From: Thermoplasmatota archaeon
GTDB taxonomy: Archaea > Thermoplasmatota > E2 > UBA202 > JdFR-43
NCBI GenBank assembly: GCA_029258955.1
Contig: JAPDJT010000001.1
Location: 1-64,000 of the forward strand
Length of the DNA: 64,000 bases
Direction: 5' to 3'
Part shown: positions 36,603-43,542 of the stretch, one piece after another
How the letters are laid out: each line of letters opens with the position of its first letter
Numbering within the stretch: the stretch's first letter is position 1
Notes under the pieces: generated by a model
What the model saw: the letters and a program-made list of their open reading frames with translations, nothing else
Told to the model about the DNA's origin: nothing
The model's database searches: none
Translations under genes and position numbers: made by a program

Positions 36603-37478
36603 CATTCTTTCCAATGGCTTCCTTGCTTTTTCAATTATTTCTTCACTAAGCTTAATTTCCGGCTCCATTTTTTCTAAACTTCTTATTACCTTTTCCAAAG
36701 TTATTTTTTTCATTGTTGGACAAACTGCATTTTCTATTGGATAAAATTCTTTATCTGGCATCTCTTTTTTCATTCTATAACAAAGCCCTTTTTCTGTTGC
36801 AACTATAAATTCTTTAGCATCGCTTTCTTTAGCATATCTTACCATTCCTTCCGTGGAGGCAATTTTATCTGCTATATCTATAACATCTGGATGACATTCT
36901 GGATGAGCTAAAATTATTGCATTTGGATGCTTTTTCTTCAGCTCCAAAACATCTTTTTTTGTAATTCCTAAATGAGTTGGACAAAAACCTGGCCACAAAA
37001 TTATATCCTTATCTTTAACAAATCTCTTTACATATAAGCCTAAATTTTCATCTGGAACAAAAATAACTCCATTTGGCATGCTTTCAACAACTTTAACTGC
37101 ATTAGCAGAAGTACAGCAAATATCGCTAACTGCTTTAACGGCAGCCGAAGTATTCACATATGAAACAACATCATATCCATATTTCTCCTTAAGCTTAACA
37201 ACGCCTTCTGCATCAACCATCGCCGCCATGGGGCATTTTGCGGTTGCATCAGGAAATAAAACAACCTTATCTGGATTAATTATTTTAGCCGATTCTGCCA
37301 TAAAATCTACGCCACAAAAGATAATTACATCTGCATCTGTTTCCTTTGCTTTCATAGCAAGAGCCAGAGAATCGCCAACAAAATCTGCAACATCTTGTAT
37401 CTCTGGACGCTGGTAATTATGAGCAAGTATAATTGCATTTCTCTCTTTTTTCAATTTTTCTAATTTTTCCACAGCCAT
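36579..37478 (-). CDS. nadA: Quinolinate synthase A
   Basis: 299 residues, the [4Fe-4S] enzyme that condenses iminoaspartate with dihydroxyacetone phosphate in NAD synthesis. It has AIILAHNYQRPEIQDVADFV, VIIFCGVDFMAESAKIINPD, and the three cluster cysteines expected in DICCTSANA, WPGFCPTHLG and NAVCPTMKK. Length is typical of archaeal NadA. No nadB/aspartate dehydrogenase or nadC is in the window. The start codon is preceded by a palindrome like that at iscS. Confidence 0.95.
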   Translation of the reverse strand: MAVEKLEKLKKERNAIILAHNYQRPEIQDVADFVGDSLALAMKAKETDADVIIFCGVDFMAESAKIINPDKVVLFPDATAKCPMAAMVDAEGVVKLKEKYGYDVVSYVNTSAAVKAVSDICCTSANAVKVVESMPNGVIFVPDENLGLYVKRFVKDKDIILWPGFCPTHLGITKKDVLELKKKHPNAIILAHPECHPDVIDIADKIASTEGMVRYAKESDAKEFIVATEKGLCYRMKKEMPDKEFYPIENAVCPTMKKITLEKVIRSLEKMEPEIKLSEEIIEKARKPLERMLKVGRSS

Positions 37479-37479
37479 A

Positions 37480-37494
37480 TATTAAAATGTAATA
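37480..37494. promoter_or_regulatory. Candidate operator: palindrome at the nadA start
   Basis: TATTAAAATGTAATA: arms TATTAA/GTAATA with one mismatch and a 3-bp spacer, 1 nt upstream of the nadA start codon (37478, minus). Eleven of its twelve arm bases equal those of the iscS site. Confidence 0.5.
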
Positions 37495-37644
37495 TAAAGA
37501 TTTTGCAAATTATGCAAATTTTGGTTATAAATGAAAGAGAGGTTATTAATGTTTTGCATGTTATTAGGTTGTAATAAACCATTGTTCTCATGAAAAAGAT
37601 TTAATATAGAACATTCTACTCCAATTCAGATTTTTATATCTGTA

Positions 37645-37719
37645 TGATGAAGAAGTGGTCGTCATTGACTATTATTGCTTGAAAGAAAATTACCTAACAG
37701 CACCTCTTTCTTATTTTAT
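37645..37719 (-). repeat. Dispersed intergenic inverted repeat, copy 8
   Basis: GATGAAGAAGTGGTCGTCAT, then TATTGCTTGAAAG, ending CCTCTTTCTTATTTTAT; reverse orientation, degenerate. Confidence 0.45.
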
Positions 37720-37735
37720 GCTCATTAGGTTGTCA

Positions 37736-37810
37736 AAAATAATGATGCAAGATATTACCATAGCAAAGTTTTTCATCCACTGAGCCAATGATAACCATTT
37801 TATTCATTTA
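37736..37810 (+). repeat. Dispersed intergenic inverted repeat, copy 9
   Basis: Left part ATATTACCATAGCAAAG, then TTTTCATCCACTGAGCCAAT, ending GATAACCATTTTATTCATTT. Confidence 0.5.
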
Positions 37811-37829
37811 GCTCGCTCATTAGGTTGAT

Positions 37830-38019
37830 GACATGTTAAAGCCTTCCATATAAGCATGAAGGAGGCGGTAAAATGTTGTATGCAGGTATGGATGTACATA
37901 AGAAAAGGAAATAAGAGAATTCTTTTATGGACTGAAGAATGTAAAAGTAGCTATAGAAGCATCTACAAACTATAGCTACATTGTAGATGCTTTAGCAAAG
38001 AAGGCTATGAAGTTTTAGT
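37830..38019 (+). mobile_element. IS110-family transposase remnant, copy A
   Basis: After the shared flank GACATGTTAAAGCCTTCCAT an SD (GGAGG) and ATG at 37873 open MLYAGMDVHKKRK and then a stop. The MDVHKK segment is the first DEDD-type motif of IS110 transposases. In another frame follows EFFYGLKNVKVAIEAST plus NYSYIVDAL, the next conserved segment with the catalytic Glu. The rest of the transposase is absent. A nearly identical copy with the same internal break lies at 45683, so this truncated form itself appears to have been copied. Confidence 0.65.
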
Positions 38020-38111
38020 CATAATGTGGCTTTGCCACGAATAGGTATATATCATAAGGCATAAAAATTGAAATTGCTATAAAACAGGCGGGCTTTACAT
38101 AGGTGTCGAAA

Positions 38112-38190
38112 AATAAATGAAATGGAATGTTGTCACAGTAAAATTTCATCCCATGCAATAGGCTAATGACAACCTTTTCTTTCATTTATT
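38112..38190 (+). repeat. Dispersed intergenic inverted repeat, copy 10 (best copy)
   Basis: Left arm AATAAATGAAATGGAATGTT plus GTCAC, right arm AATGACAACCTTTTCTTTCA plus TTTATT. The arms are complementary over about 24 of 26 positions with a ~28-bp centre containing AAATTTCAT and ATGCAATAGG. It should fold into a long hairpin in RNA or single-stranded DNA. Confidence 0.72.
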
Positions 38191-38208
38191 CATGCTCACT
38201 TATTCCAA

Positions 38209-38218
38209 AAATTTATAA
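38209..38218 (+). promoter_or_regulatory. TATA box of the third C25 gene
   Basis: AAATTTATAA, centred ~25 nt before ATG 38239. Confidence 0.5.
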
Positions 38219-38238
38219 CCTCTGTATATTGTGCTATT

Positions 38239-39801
38239 ATGAAATGGATTTCATTTCTAATAATATTTATACTTATTGCTCCAATTTCTGGGATTGAATT
38301 TCAAAATATAAAGGAAGGGAAGGAAGAATTAATGGAAAAGGGTTGCTATATTTTTCCATTAGGAAGTAAAATAAAAGTTTATGGAAATGGAAGTATAGAA
38401 ATAAAGCCAGAATGGATAGGGAAGGGACCAGAGATAAATATAGAAGTACCTCCTTATCATATAGGAGTCGGAATAAAAAATGGAAAAAGGGTTTTATTTT
38501 TGAATTTATACACTAATGCTAAAGTAGAAATTGAAAAGGAGAAAGAAAAAATTGTAAAAAAGGATTCCTATGATTTTCTTATAATTTGTCCAGATGAATT
38601 TGTCAAGCCTCTTCAGCCATTAAAATTGCATAAGGAAATGCATGGAATAAAAACAATTATCGTTAATTTAGATGAAATTTACAATGGCAAATATTTTGAT
38701 GCACAAGGAAGAGACGAGCCAGAGAAGATAAAATATTTCATAAAGAATGCAATTGAGCAATGGGGAATAAAATATGTTTTGCTTGTTGGAGATATAAAAA
38801 GATTGCCAACAAGATATGTAATGTATGCTTGGCGCTCTGGATTCAAAATATACAAGGAATTTCTTCCTACAGATTTGTATTATGCCGATATATATAGATA
38901 TGAAAATGGCAAAGTAGTTTTTTCTTCATGGGATACAAATAACAATGGAATATATGGAGAAAGATACTGGGATATAGATAAGGAAGAAGATGTGATAGAC
39001 TTATATCCAGATGTTTATCTTGGTAGATTAGCTTGTGAGAATAAAAGGGTTGTAAAACATGTTGTCAATAAAATAATTGAATATGAAAATAATGCCCATG
39101 GAAAGAGATGGTTTAAAAGGCTTATACTTGTAGGAGGAGATACTTTTCCAAATTGGGGTGTTGTAGAAGGGGAATTTATGAATGAGCTGGTAGCTCAACT
39201 TTTAAATGATTTTGATGCCTACAAAATCTGGTATTCTTTAGGCAATTTAAATACTATAGAAATTCAGAAAGCTTTAGAAATGGGGGCTGGCTTTCTTTAT
39301 TATTCTGGACATGGATTTCCATATGGATGGGCAACTCATGCAATAAATGGAAGCGATGAAGAGTGGGTCGGAAGATATTATACTCCTTATATTGCTGGAT
39401 TGTTTAATGGAAAAAGATTACCAATAATTTTCTTCGATGCATGCTTGACAGCAAAACTCGATTTTAATTCTTCAGATTTGAGAAATGATGGTATTCCTAT
39501 TAAATTCAATGCTTCTTTTCCATGCTTCGCCTGGTATTTTATTCGCCATCCATATGGAGGAGCAATTGCCACCATAGGAGCAACAAGAGTAGCTTATACA
39601 GGAGTATATGAAGATGGTCCTCACTGGGGAGCAGGATATTTGGCATATAAATTCTTTGAATCTTACAAGGAAAGCGATATTTTAGGAAATGTATTTGTGA
39701 TGGCTCAGGAAAAATATATAAGCAAGCTGTGGGATGAATGGACAATACAAGAATTCATTTTGCTTGGCGACCCAACACTTAAAATAGGAGGTTATGCCTA
39801 A
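38239..39801 (+). CDS. Secreted C25 (gingipain-like) cysteine peptidase, compact
   Basis: 520 residues with a short signal peptide (MKWISFLIIFILIAPISGIE). The propeptide region is shorter than in the 28015 paralogue. The C25 core begins KDSYDFLIICPDEFVKPLQP; His358 lies in YYSGHGFPYGWATH and Cys402 in FFDACLTAKL. It shares SSWDTNNNGIYGER and the end GDPTLKIGGYA with that paralogue. No C-terminal anchor or Ig domain. The start is fixed by a TATA box 25 nt upstream. It borders the repeat/IS hot spot. Confidence 0.87.
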   Translation: MKWISFLIIFILIAPISGIEFQNIKEGKEELMEKGCYIFPLGSKIKVYGNGSIEIKPEWIGKGPEINIEVPPYHIGVGIKNGKRVLFLNLYTNAKVEIEKEKEKIVKKDSYDFLIICPDEFVKPLQPLKLHKEMHGIKTIIVNLDEIYNGKYFDAQGRDEPEKIKYFIKNAIEQWGIKYVLLVGDIKRLPTRYVMYAWRSGFKIYKEFLPTDLYYADIYRYENGKVVFSSWDTNNNGIYGERYWDIDKEEDVIDLYPDVYLGRLACENKRVVKHVVNKIIEYENNAHGKRWFKRLILVGGDTFPNWGVVEGEFMNELVAQLLNDFDAYKIWYSLGNLNTIEIQKALEMGAGFLYYSGHGFPYGWATHAINGSDEEWVGRYYTPYIAGLFNGKRLPIIFFDACLTAKLDFNSSDLRNDGIPIKFNASFPCFAWYFIRHPYGGAIATIGATRVAYTGVYEDGPHWGAGYLAYKFFESYKESDILGNVFVMAQEKYISKLWDEWTIQEFILLGDPTLKIGGYA

Positions 39802-39821
39802 GCATAATTCAATATTTTGAG

Positions 39822-39986
39822 TCAGATATTTTTTCGTTTAATTTTATTTTTTTCTTCTTTCACTTTATCTCTCCACCGCTCCATAAATAAACCTAATAAA
39901 TTTTCGGAGGAAAGCTTTCTTATGAATGCTTCTTTTGGTTTTCTCCCCAATTTCCAGCCATAAGACAGCGGAATAATTTCCGTACT
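39822..39986 (-). pseudogene. Possible gene remnant, unrecognised
   Basis: An open stretch of ~54 codons reading IIPLSYGWKLGRKPKEAFIR then KLSSENLLGLFMERWRDKVK and a Lys-rich end has protein-like composition but no start codon, being preceded by a stop. It fills most of the 240-bp gap between the C25 peptidase and rpS3Ae. It may be the 3' end of a lost gene. No family recognised. Confidence 0.25.
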
Positions 39987-40041
39987 CTAATAAGCATAAT
40001 TTAACCAATTCATTTATATAATACAATTTATTACAGCCTTG

Positions 40042-40788
40042 ATGGTAGAAAGGAGAGGCAAGAAGAAGAAACAGAAGATTTGGTATTCATTGATAGCTCC
40101 TTCCATGTTTGGAAAGAAGAAAATAGGAGAGACACCAGCTGATGACCCAGAAAAAGTTCTTGGCAGAACTGTTGAAGTTTCTTTGCAAGAATTAACAGGG
40201 GATTTTGCTAAGGCTCATTTAAAAGTTATTTTGAAAGTTGTTGATATTAAGGGTTTGGAGGCTCATACTGTTTTTATCGGCCATTCCACAACAACTGATT
40301 ATGTTAAAAGAATGGCTCGCCGTCATAAATCAAAAATAGATGGTGTTTTTGATGTAACAACAAAAGATGGAAAAAGAATTAGAGTTAAGCCATCTGCATA
40401 TACAGCAAAAAGAATACAAACTTCCCAAAAAAGAGCCATAAGGGCTGTTATGAAGCAAGTTATAGAAACAATGGCTCAAAATAATACGCTTGAAGATTTT
40501 GTAAAATTCATGCTTGACGGCGAGATAGGCAAGCAGACTTACAAGTTAGCTAAGCCCATTTATCCAGTTAAAAGAGTGGAGGTTCATAAGTCAGAGTTGT
40601 TGGAAGTGCCAAAGGTGGAAGTGAAGAAAGAGGAAGAGGAAATTGAAGAGATAGAAAAAGAAATGGAAGAAGAAGCTGAAGAGGAAGTTGCAGAAGAGGA
40701 GGAAATAAAGGAAGCTGAAGAAACAAAAGAAGAAGAGGAAATGAAAGAGGAAGAAGTAGAAAAGACGGAGGAGGAAAAATCAGAATAA
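40042..40788 (+). CDS. rps3ae: 30S ribosomal protein S3Ae with long acidic tail
   Basis: 248 residues. The first ~195 match archaeal/eukaryotic S3Ae (eS1): KKKQKIWYSLIAPSMFGKKK, GRTVEVSLQELTGDFAKAHL, and VKRMARRHKSKIDGVFDVTT. Residues ~196-248 are almost pure Glu/Lys (for example VEVKKEEEEIEEIEKEMEEE), an extension not expected for the family. ATG 40042 is 26 nt after a CATTTATATA TATA box, so the mRNA is leaderless. The 3' end overlaps the convergent NOG1-type GTPase by nine bases. Confidence 0.93.
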   Translation: MVERRGKKKKQKIWYSLIAPSMFGKKKIGETPADDPEKVLGRTVEVSLQELTGDFAKAHLKVILKVVDIKGLEAHTVFIGHSTTTDYVKRMARRHKSKIDGVFDVTTKDGKRIRVKPSAYTAKRIQTSQKRAIRAVMKQVIETMAQNNTLEDFVKFMLDGEIGKQTYKLAKPIYPVKRVEVHKSELLEVPKVEVKKEEEEIEEIEKEMEEEAEEEVAEEEEIKEAEETKEEEEMKEEEVEKTEEEKSE

Positions 40789-41712
40789 TCTTTTTTTAAT
40801 TTCTTCTTTCAATTCTTCTATTCCTTCTCCTGTTTTACATGAAATTTTCATATACTCTGTTTTTCCTTTACTAATATCTACTTTATTTTCAACAACAATA
40901 ACATCCACTCCAAATTCTTTCTTAATTTCTTCCAATAAATTCAACTGACTTTCTAAATCATATCCGCAATGCAGAGAGGCATCTATAATAAAAATTATTA
41001 AATCTGGCAGATATTTCAGAGCTATTATTCCTTGCCTTTCTATCTCATTTCTTTCTTCATTCGGCCTGTCAAGCAAGCCGGGCGCCTCTATAATTTGTAT
41101 TTTTTTCTTCTCATGATTTTGCTCAACATAAAAATGACCAACAATAAGTCCTTTTGTGGTAAATGGATATGATGCTATCTCTGGCTTTGCAGAAGATAAA
41201 AGTTTAAGCAGCGATGACTTTCCAACGTTTGGATAGCCAGCTATTATGACTGTAGGCAAATCTGTAGATATTGCTGGAATCTGCTTTATTTTGAGCCTAC
41301 TTTCTTCCAAAAAGTTGAGATGGGGATTAATTTGATATATAATGGAGGAGATTCTTCCATAAACTTCCTTAACAATAGGTGCAAAATCCTCTTCTTCTTT
41401 TTTCAATTTTTTTATTCCTTGGTAACAAATGCTATTTATCTTTTTTCTTGCCCATTCTATAGCCCCTAAGGATTTTTTTAATTTATCTACACCAATCAGC
41501 AAATCAAGCAATTCATAATGGAAACGGTGCAATTTATCAAAACTCGGAAAAGCTTTCACATATTTTTGTAAAGTATTATTCAAAATCATTTTTACTGTAG
41601 AAACTTTATTTATAGCTCTTGCTTTCCTATCTCTTTCAGCTATCTTTTTCGCCCTACCAAAAGCTTTATCAAGGAGTGCATCAGCATCTAGTACATTTGG
41701 AATTTTAAACAT
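40780..41712 (-). CDS. NOG1/Obg-type ribosome-associated GTPase
   Basis: 310 residues: an N-terminal helical NOG1-like domain (~1-155, SFDKLHRFHYELLDLLIGVD) and a GTPase domain with G1 GYPNVGKSSLLKLLSSAKPE, switch FTTKGL, G3 in the variant form EAPGLLDRP (family DTPGLLDRP) and G4 ENKVD (family NKxD). NOG1 proteins act in large-subunit ribosome assembly. The Asp-to-Glu change at G3 is unusual. It lies next to rpS3Ae, convergent, and is divergent from the HTH/ribK pair. Confidence 0.88.
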   Translation of the reverse strand: MFKIPNVLDADALLDKAFGRAKKIAERDRKARAINKVSTVKMILNNTLQKYVKAFPSFDKLHRFHYELLDLLIGVDKLKKSLGAIEWARKKINSICYQGIKKLKKEEEDFAPIVKEVYGRISSIIYQINPHLNFLEESRLKIKQIPAISTDLPTVIIAGYPNVGKSSLLKLLSSAKPEIASYPFTTKGLIVGHFYVEQNHEKKKIQIIEAPGLLDRPNEERNEIERQGIIALKYLPDLIIFIIDASLHCGYDLESQLNLLEEIKKEFGVDVIVVENKVDISKGKTEYMKISCKTGEGIEELKEEIKKRLF

Positions 41713-41745
41713 TCGTATAGCATCTTTATTAATTTAAAAAACTTT

Positions 41746-42018
41746 ATGAAATACAAATCTTTTATTTATGGGATTAAAATGGAGGAAGGTTTCATCATAT
41801 CAAATAGAATAAGGAAAGTAGTATTCATTGAAATTGCTTCTGGAGAAGGAAATTTAAAAAGAATAGCCAAAAAACATCATTTAATGGAACAAGCTGTCAA
41901 AAACGCTGTAGAAGAGCTTATGCAACATAAACTCATTGAAGAAGAAAAAGATGGCTATAAGCTTACAGAATATGGAGTGAAAATTTTTGGCAAACTAAAA
42001 GGAACAAATGTAATATGA
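41746..42018 (+). CDS. Winged-helix regulator, stand-alone partner of RibK
   Basis: 90 residues. The winged-helix core (KVVFIEIASGEGNLKRIAKK, then KNAVEELMQHKLIEEEKDGY and KLTEYG) resembles the N-terminal DNA-binding half of archaeal RbkR, which senses or controls riboflavin genes and is normally fused to riboflavin kinase. Here it is separate: its TGA overlaps the ATG of the kinase ORF. The start could instead be the internal ATG at 41779, where the recognisable domain begins. Confidence 0.7.
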   Translation: MKYKSFIYGIKMEEGFIISNRIRKVVFIEIASGEGNLKRIAKKHHLMEQAVKNAVEELMQHKLIEEEKDGYKLTEYGVKIFGKLKGTNVI

Positions 42019-42704
42019 TGGGAATAGTAACCTCTGGCAGAGGAGAGGGAAGAAAATATATTTTATTAGAAGAATATAAGAAACAATTTATAGAAAAGTT
42101 AGGAATAGAGCCATTTCCTGGGACACTAAATTTAAAAGTAGGGAAGGAAATTGTTAATGATTTAAGGAAAATAAATGGAATAGAAGTTAAAGGATTTATT
42201 GACGATAAAGAATATGGTAATGTAAAAGCTTTTCCAATTAAATTCAAAAATGAGGATGCCTTTTTAATTTTGCCAGAAAAAAGTAAATATGAGGATGTTG
42301 TTGAAATTGTTGCTAAGGAAAATTTAAGAGAAAAATATAAACTGAAAAATGGAGATAAAGTATCTTTTTCATTTTTACCCTTCATTAAAAAGACCAAATA
42401 CAAAACTTATGCGTTGCCATATATTGGTAAAAAGGAGGAAAAAATAACAATTTTTTATGACTCTCCTTTTTCTAAGGGAAGAAGAGACTTATGTTATTTT
42501 AATGAAAAGGAAGATACCTATAGAAAAACAATAGTTGGATTTAACACAGCTTCCATTATCTTTGATAATAATGCTAAAAAAGCTTTTCTTACTTTGCTTG
42601 GTTTTATTAAAGAAAATAAATATTCCATCATGTCCCCTCCAAGGAAGGTAAAATATTCAGTGCTTAAAGAATGGCAGATTGAAGTAAAAACAATGAAGAA
42701 TTAA
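42015..42704 (+). CDS. ribK: CTP-dependent riboflavin kinase with C-terminal extension
   Basis: 229 residues. The first ~125 are archaeal RibK (DUF120): GIVTSGRGEGRKYILLEEYK, LGIEPFPGTLNLKVGKE, ILPEKSKYEDVVEIVA, and the C-terminal strand GDKVSFSF. The enzyme makes FMN from riboflavin with CTP. Residues ~126-229 (YALPYIGKKEEKITIFYDSP to WQIEVKTMKN) are an extra ~100-residue domain I do not recognise. Translationally coupled to the winged-helix gene by ATGA overlap. Confidence 0.85.
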   Translation: MMGIVTSGRGEGRKYILLEEYKKQFIEKLGIEPFPGTLNLKVGKEIVNDLRKINGIEVKGFIDDKEYGNVKAFPIKFKNEDAFLILPEKSKYEDVVEIVAKENLREKYKLKNGDKVSFSFLPFIKKTKYKTYALPYIGKKEEKITIFYDSPFSKGRRDLCYFNEKEDTYRKTIVGFNTASIIFDNNAKKAFLTLLGFIKENKYSIMSPPRKVKYSVLKEWQIEVKTMKN

Positions 42705-42719
42705 ATAGTTAACCCCAAA

Positions 42720-42729
42720 AATTTTTAAC
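42720..42729 (+). promoter_or_regulatory. TATA box of the por operon
   Basis: AATTTTTAAC, centred ~27 nt before the porG ATG at 42752. Confidence 0.45.
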
Positions 42730-42751
42730 TTGGGCTTGCATTCATTACCAA

Positions 42752-43300
42752 ATGCTGAAGGAAATAATATTCTATGGAAGAGGCGGACAAGGAGCTGTCA
42801 CTGCTGCAAATCTCATTGCTTCTGCTGCTTTAAAAAGCGGAAATAAAGGAGTGCAAGCATTTCCTTTTTTTGGGGCAGAAAGAAGGGGAGCTCCCGTTAA
42901 AGCTTTTGCAAGAATAAGCGATGATGAAATTTATCTAAGAAGTCAGATAAGGGAGCCAGATATTGTTGTTGTCTTGGATACGGGCATAATGGATGCAATA
43001 GATATAACTCAAGGATTAAAAGAAAATGGAATGATTTTGTTGAATACAAACAAAAAGCCATCTGATTTTTCTCTACCTTATAAAATTGCTACTGTAGATG
43101 CTACTTCAATTGCCATAAAAAATGAAATCCTTGTTGGAGGAATACCTGTTGTAAATACTCCAATGACTGGGGCTTTAGTTAGAATTTTAAATGGAGTTAA
43201 ATTGGAAGCCTTGAAGGAAGCAATTATGGAGAGATTTGGAAAATATGGAGAGAGAAATGCTAAAGCTGCTGAAGAAGCTTATGAAAAGGTGGTTTTATGA
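42752..43300 (+). CDS. porG: Pyruvate:ferredoxin oxidoreductase, gamma subunit
   Basis: 182 residues. Family opening IIFYGRGGQGAVTAANLIAS, then FPFFGAERRGAPVKAFARIS, GGIPVVNTPMTGAL and the end ERFGKYGERNAKAAEEAYEK. It is the catalytic gamma domain of 2-oxoacid:ferredoxin oxidoreductases. First gene of a tightly packed four-gene operon (porGDAB, overlaps of 4 bp or none). Substrate pyruvate is inferred from the delta-subunit type; 2-oxoisovalerate is the alternative. Confidence 0.93.
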   Translation: MLKEIIFYGRGGQGAVTAANLIASAALKSGNKGVQAFPFFGAERRGAPVKAFARISDDEIYLRSQIREPDIVVVLDTGIMDAIDITQGLKENGMILLNTNKKPSDFSLPYKIATVDATSIAIKNEILVGGIPVVNTPMTGALVRILNGVKLEALKEAIMERFGKYGERNAKAAEEAYEKVVL

Positions 43301-43542
43301 AGACAGCTATTTCTTATCCAGTTGAAGGAGCTATGGGAAAAACTGGAACATGGCGCGTTTTTAAGCCAGTTCTTAACAAAGAGAAATGCATAAGATGCTG
43401 GAGATGCTGGATTTTTTGCCCGGATGCTGCTATATCAAGGAATGATTATCCAAGCATTGATTATGAATATTGTAAAGGTTGCGGAATATGCGCAAATGAA
43501 TGTCCTGTTAATGCTATAGAAATGAGGAGGGAAGAAAAATGA
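43297..43542 (+). CDS. porD: Pyruvate:ferredoxin oxidoreductase, delta (ferredoxin) subunit
   Basis: 81 residues with two [4Fe-4S] motifs: CIRCWRCWIFCPDAAI and CKGCGICANECPVNAI. The N-terminal GAMGKTGTWRVFKPVLNKEK is typical of archaeal PorD/VorD subunits. It carries electrons from the TPP site to external ferredoxin. Start and stop each overlap the neighbouring gene by four bases. Confidence 0.95.
   Translation: MKTAISYPVEGAMGKTGTWRVFKPVLNKEKCIRCWRCWIFCPDAAISRNDYPSIDYEYCKGCGICANECPVNAIEMRREEK

Larger units (their letters stand above)
37495..38208. other. Gene-free repeat and insertion-remnant region
   Basis: About 700 bp without a credible gene. It holds three copies of the dispersed inverted repeat, a possible half copy (37529-37565), an IS110-type transposase remnant, a small hairpin GTGGCTTTGCCAC at 38028-38040, and two short direct repeats of ATTAGGTTGT (37563, 37725). 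Confidence 0.55.

Noticed and set aside
37830-38019. CRISPR-like repeat cluster around 37.5-38.2 kb
   Set aside because: Repeats are imperfect, in both orientations, unevenly spaced, self-complementary, and also scattered across the window; no cas genes nearby.
38028-38040. GTGGCTTTGCCAC hairpin as an intrinsic terminator
   Set aside because: The stem is only 5 bp, has no T tract and does not follow a gene; probably chance or an IS end.
41746-42018. Frameshift splitting a fused RbkR protein
   Set aside because: The kinase ORF begins exactly at the conserved start of the RibK fold with ATGA coupling, and no linker sequence is interrupted; a natural split is simpler, though raw reads were not available.
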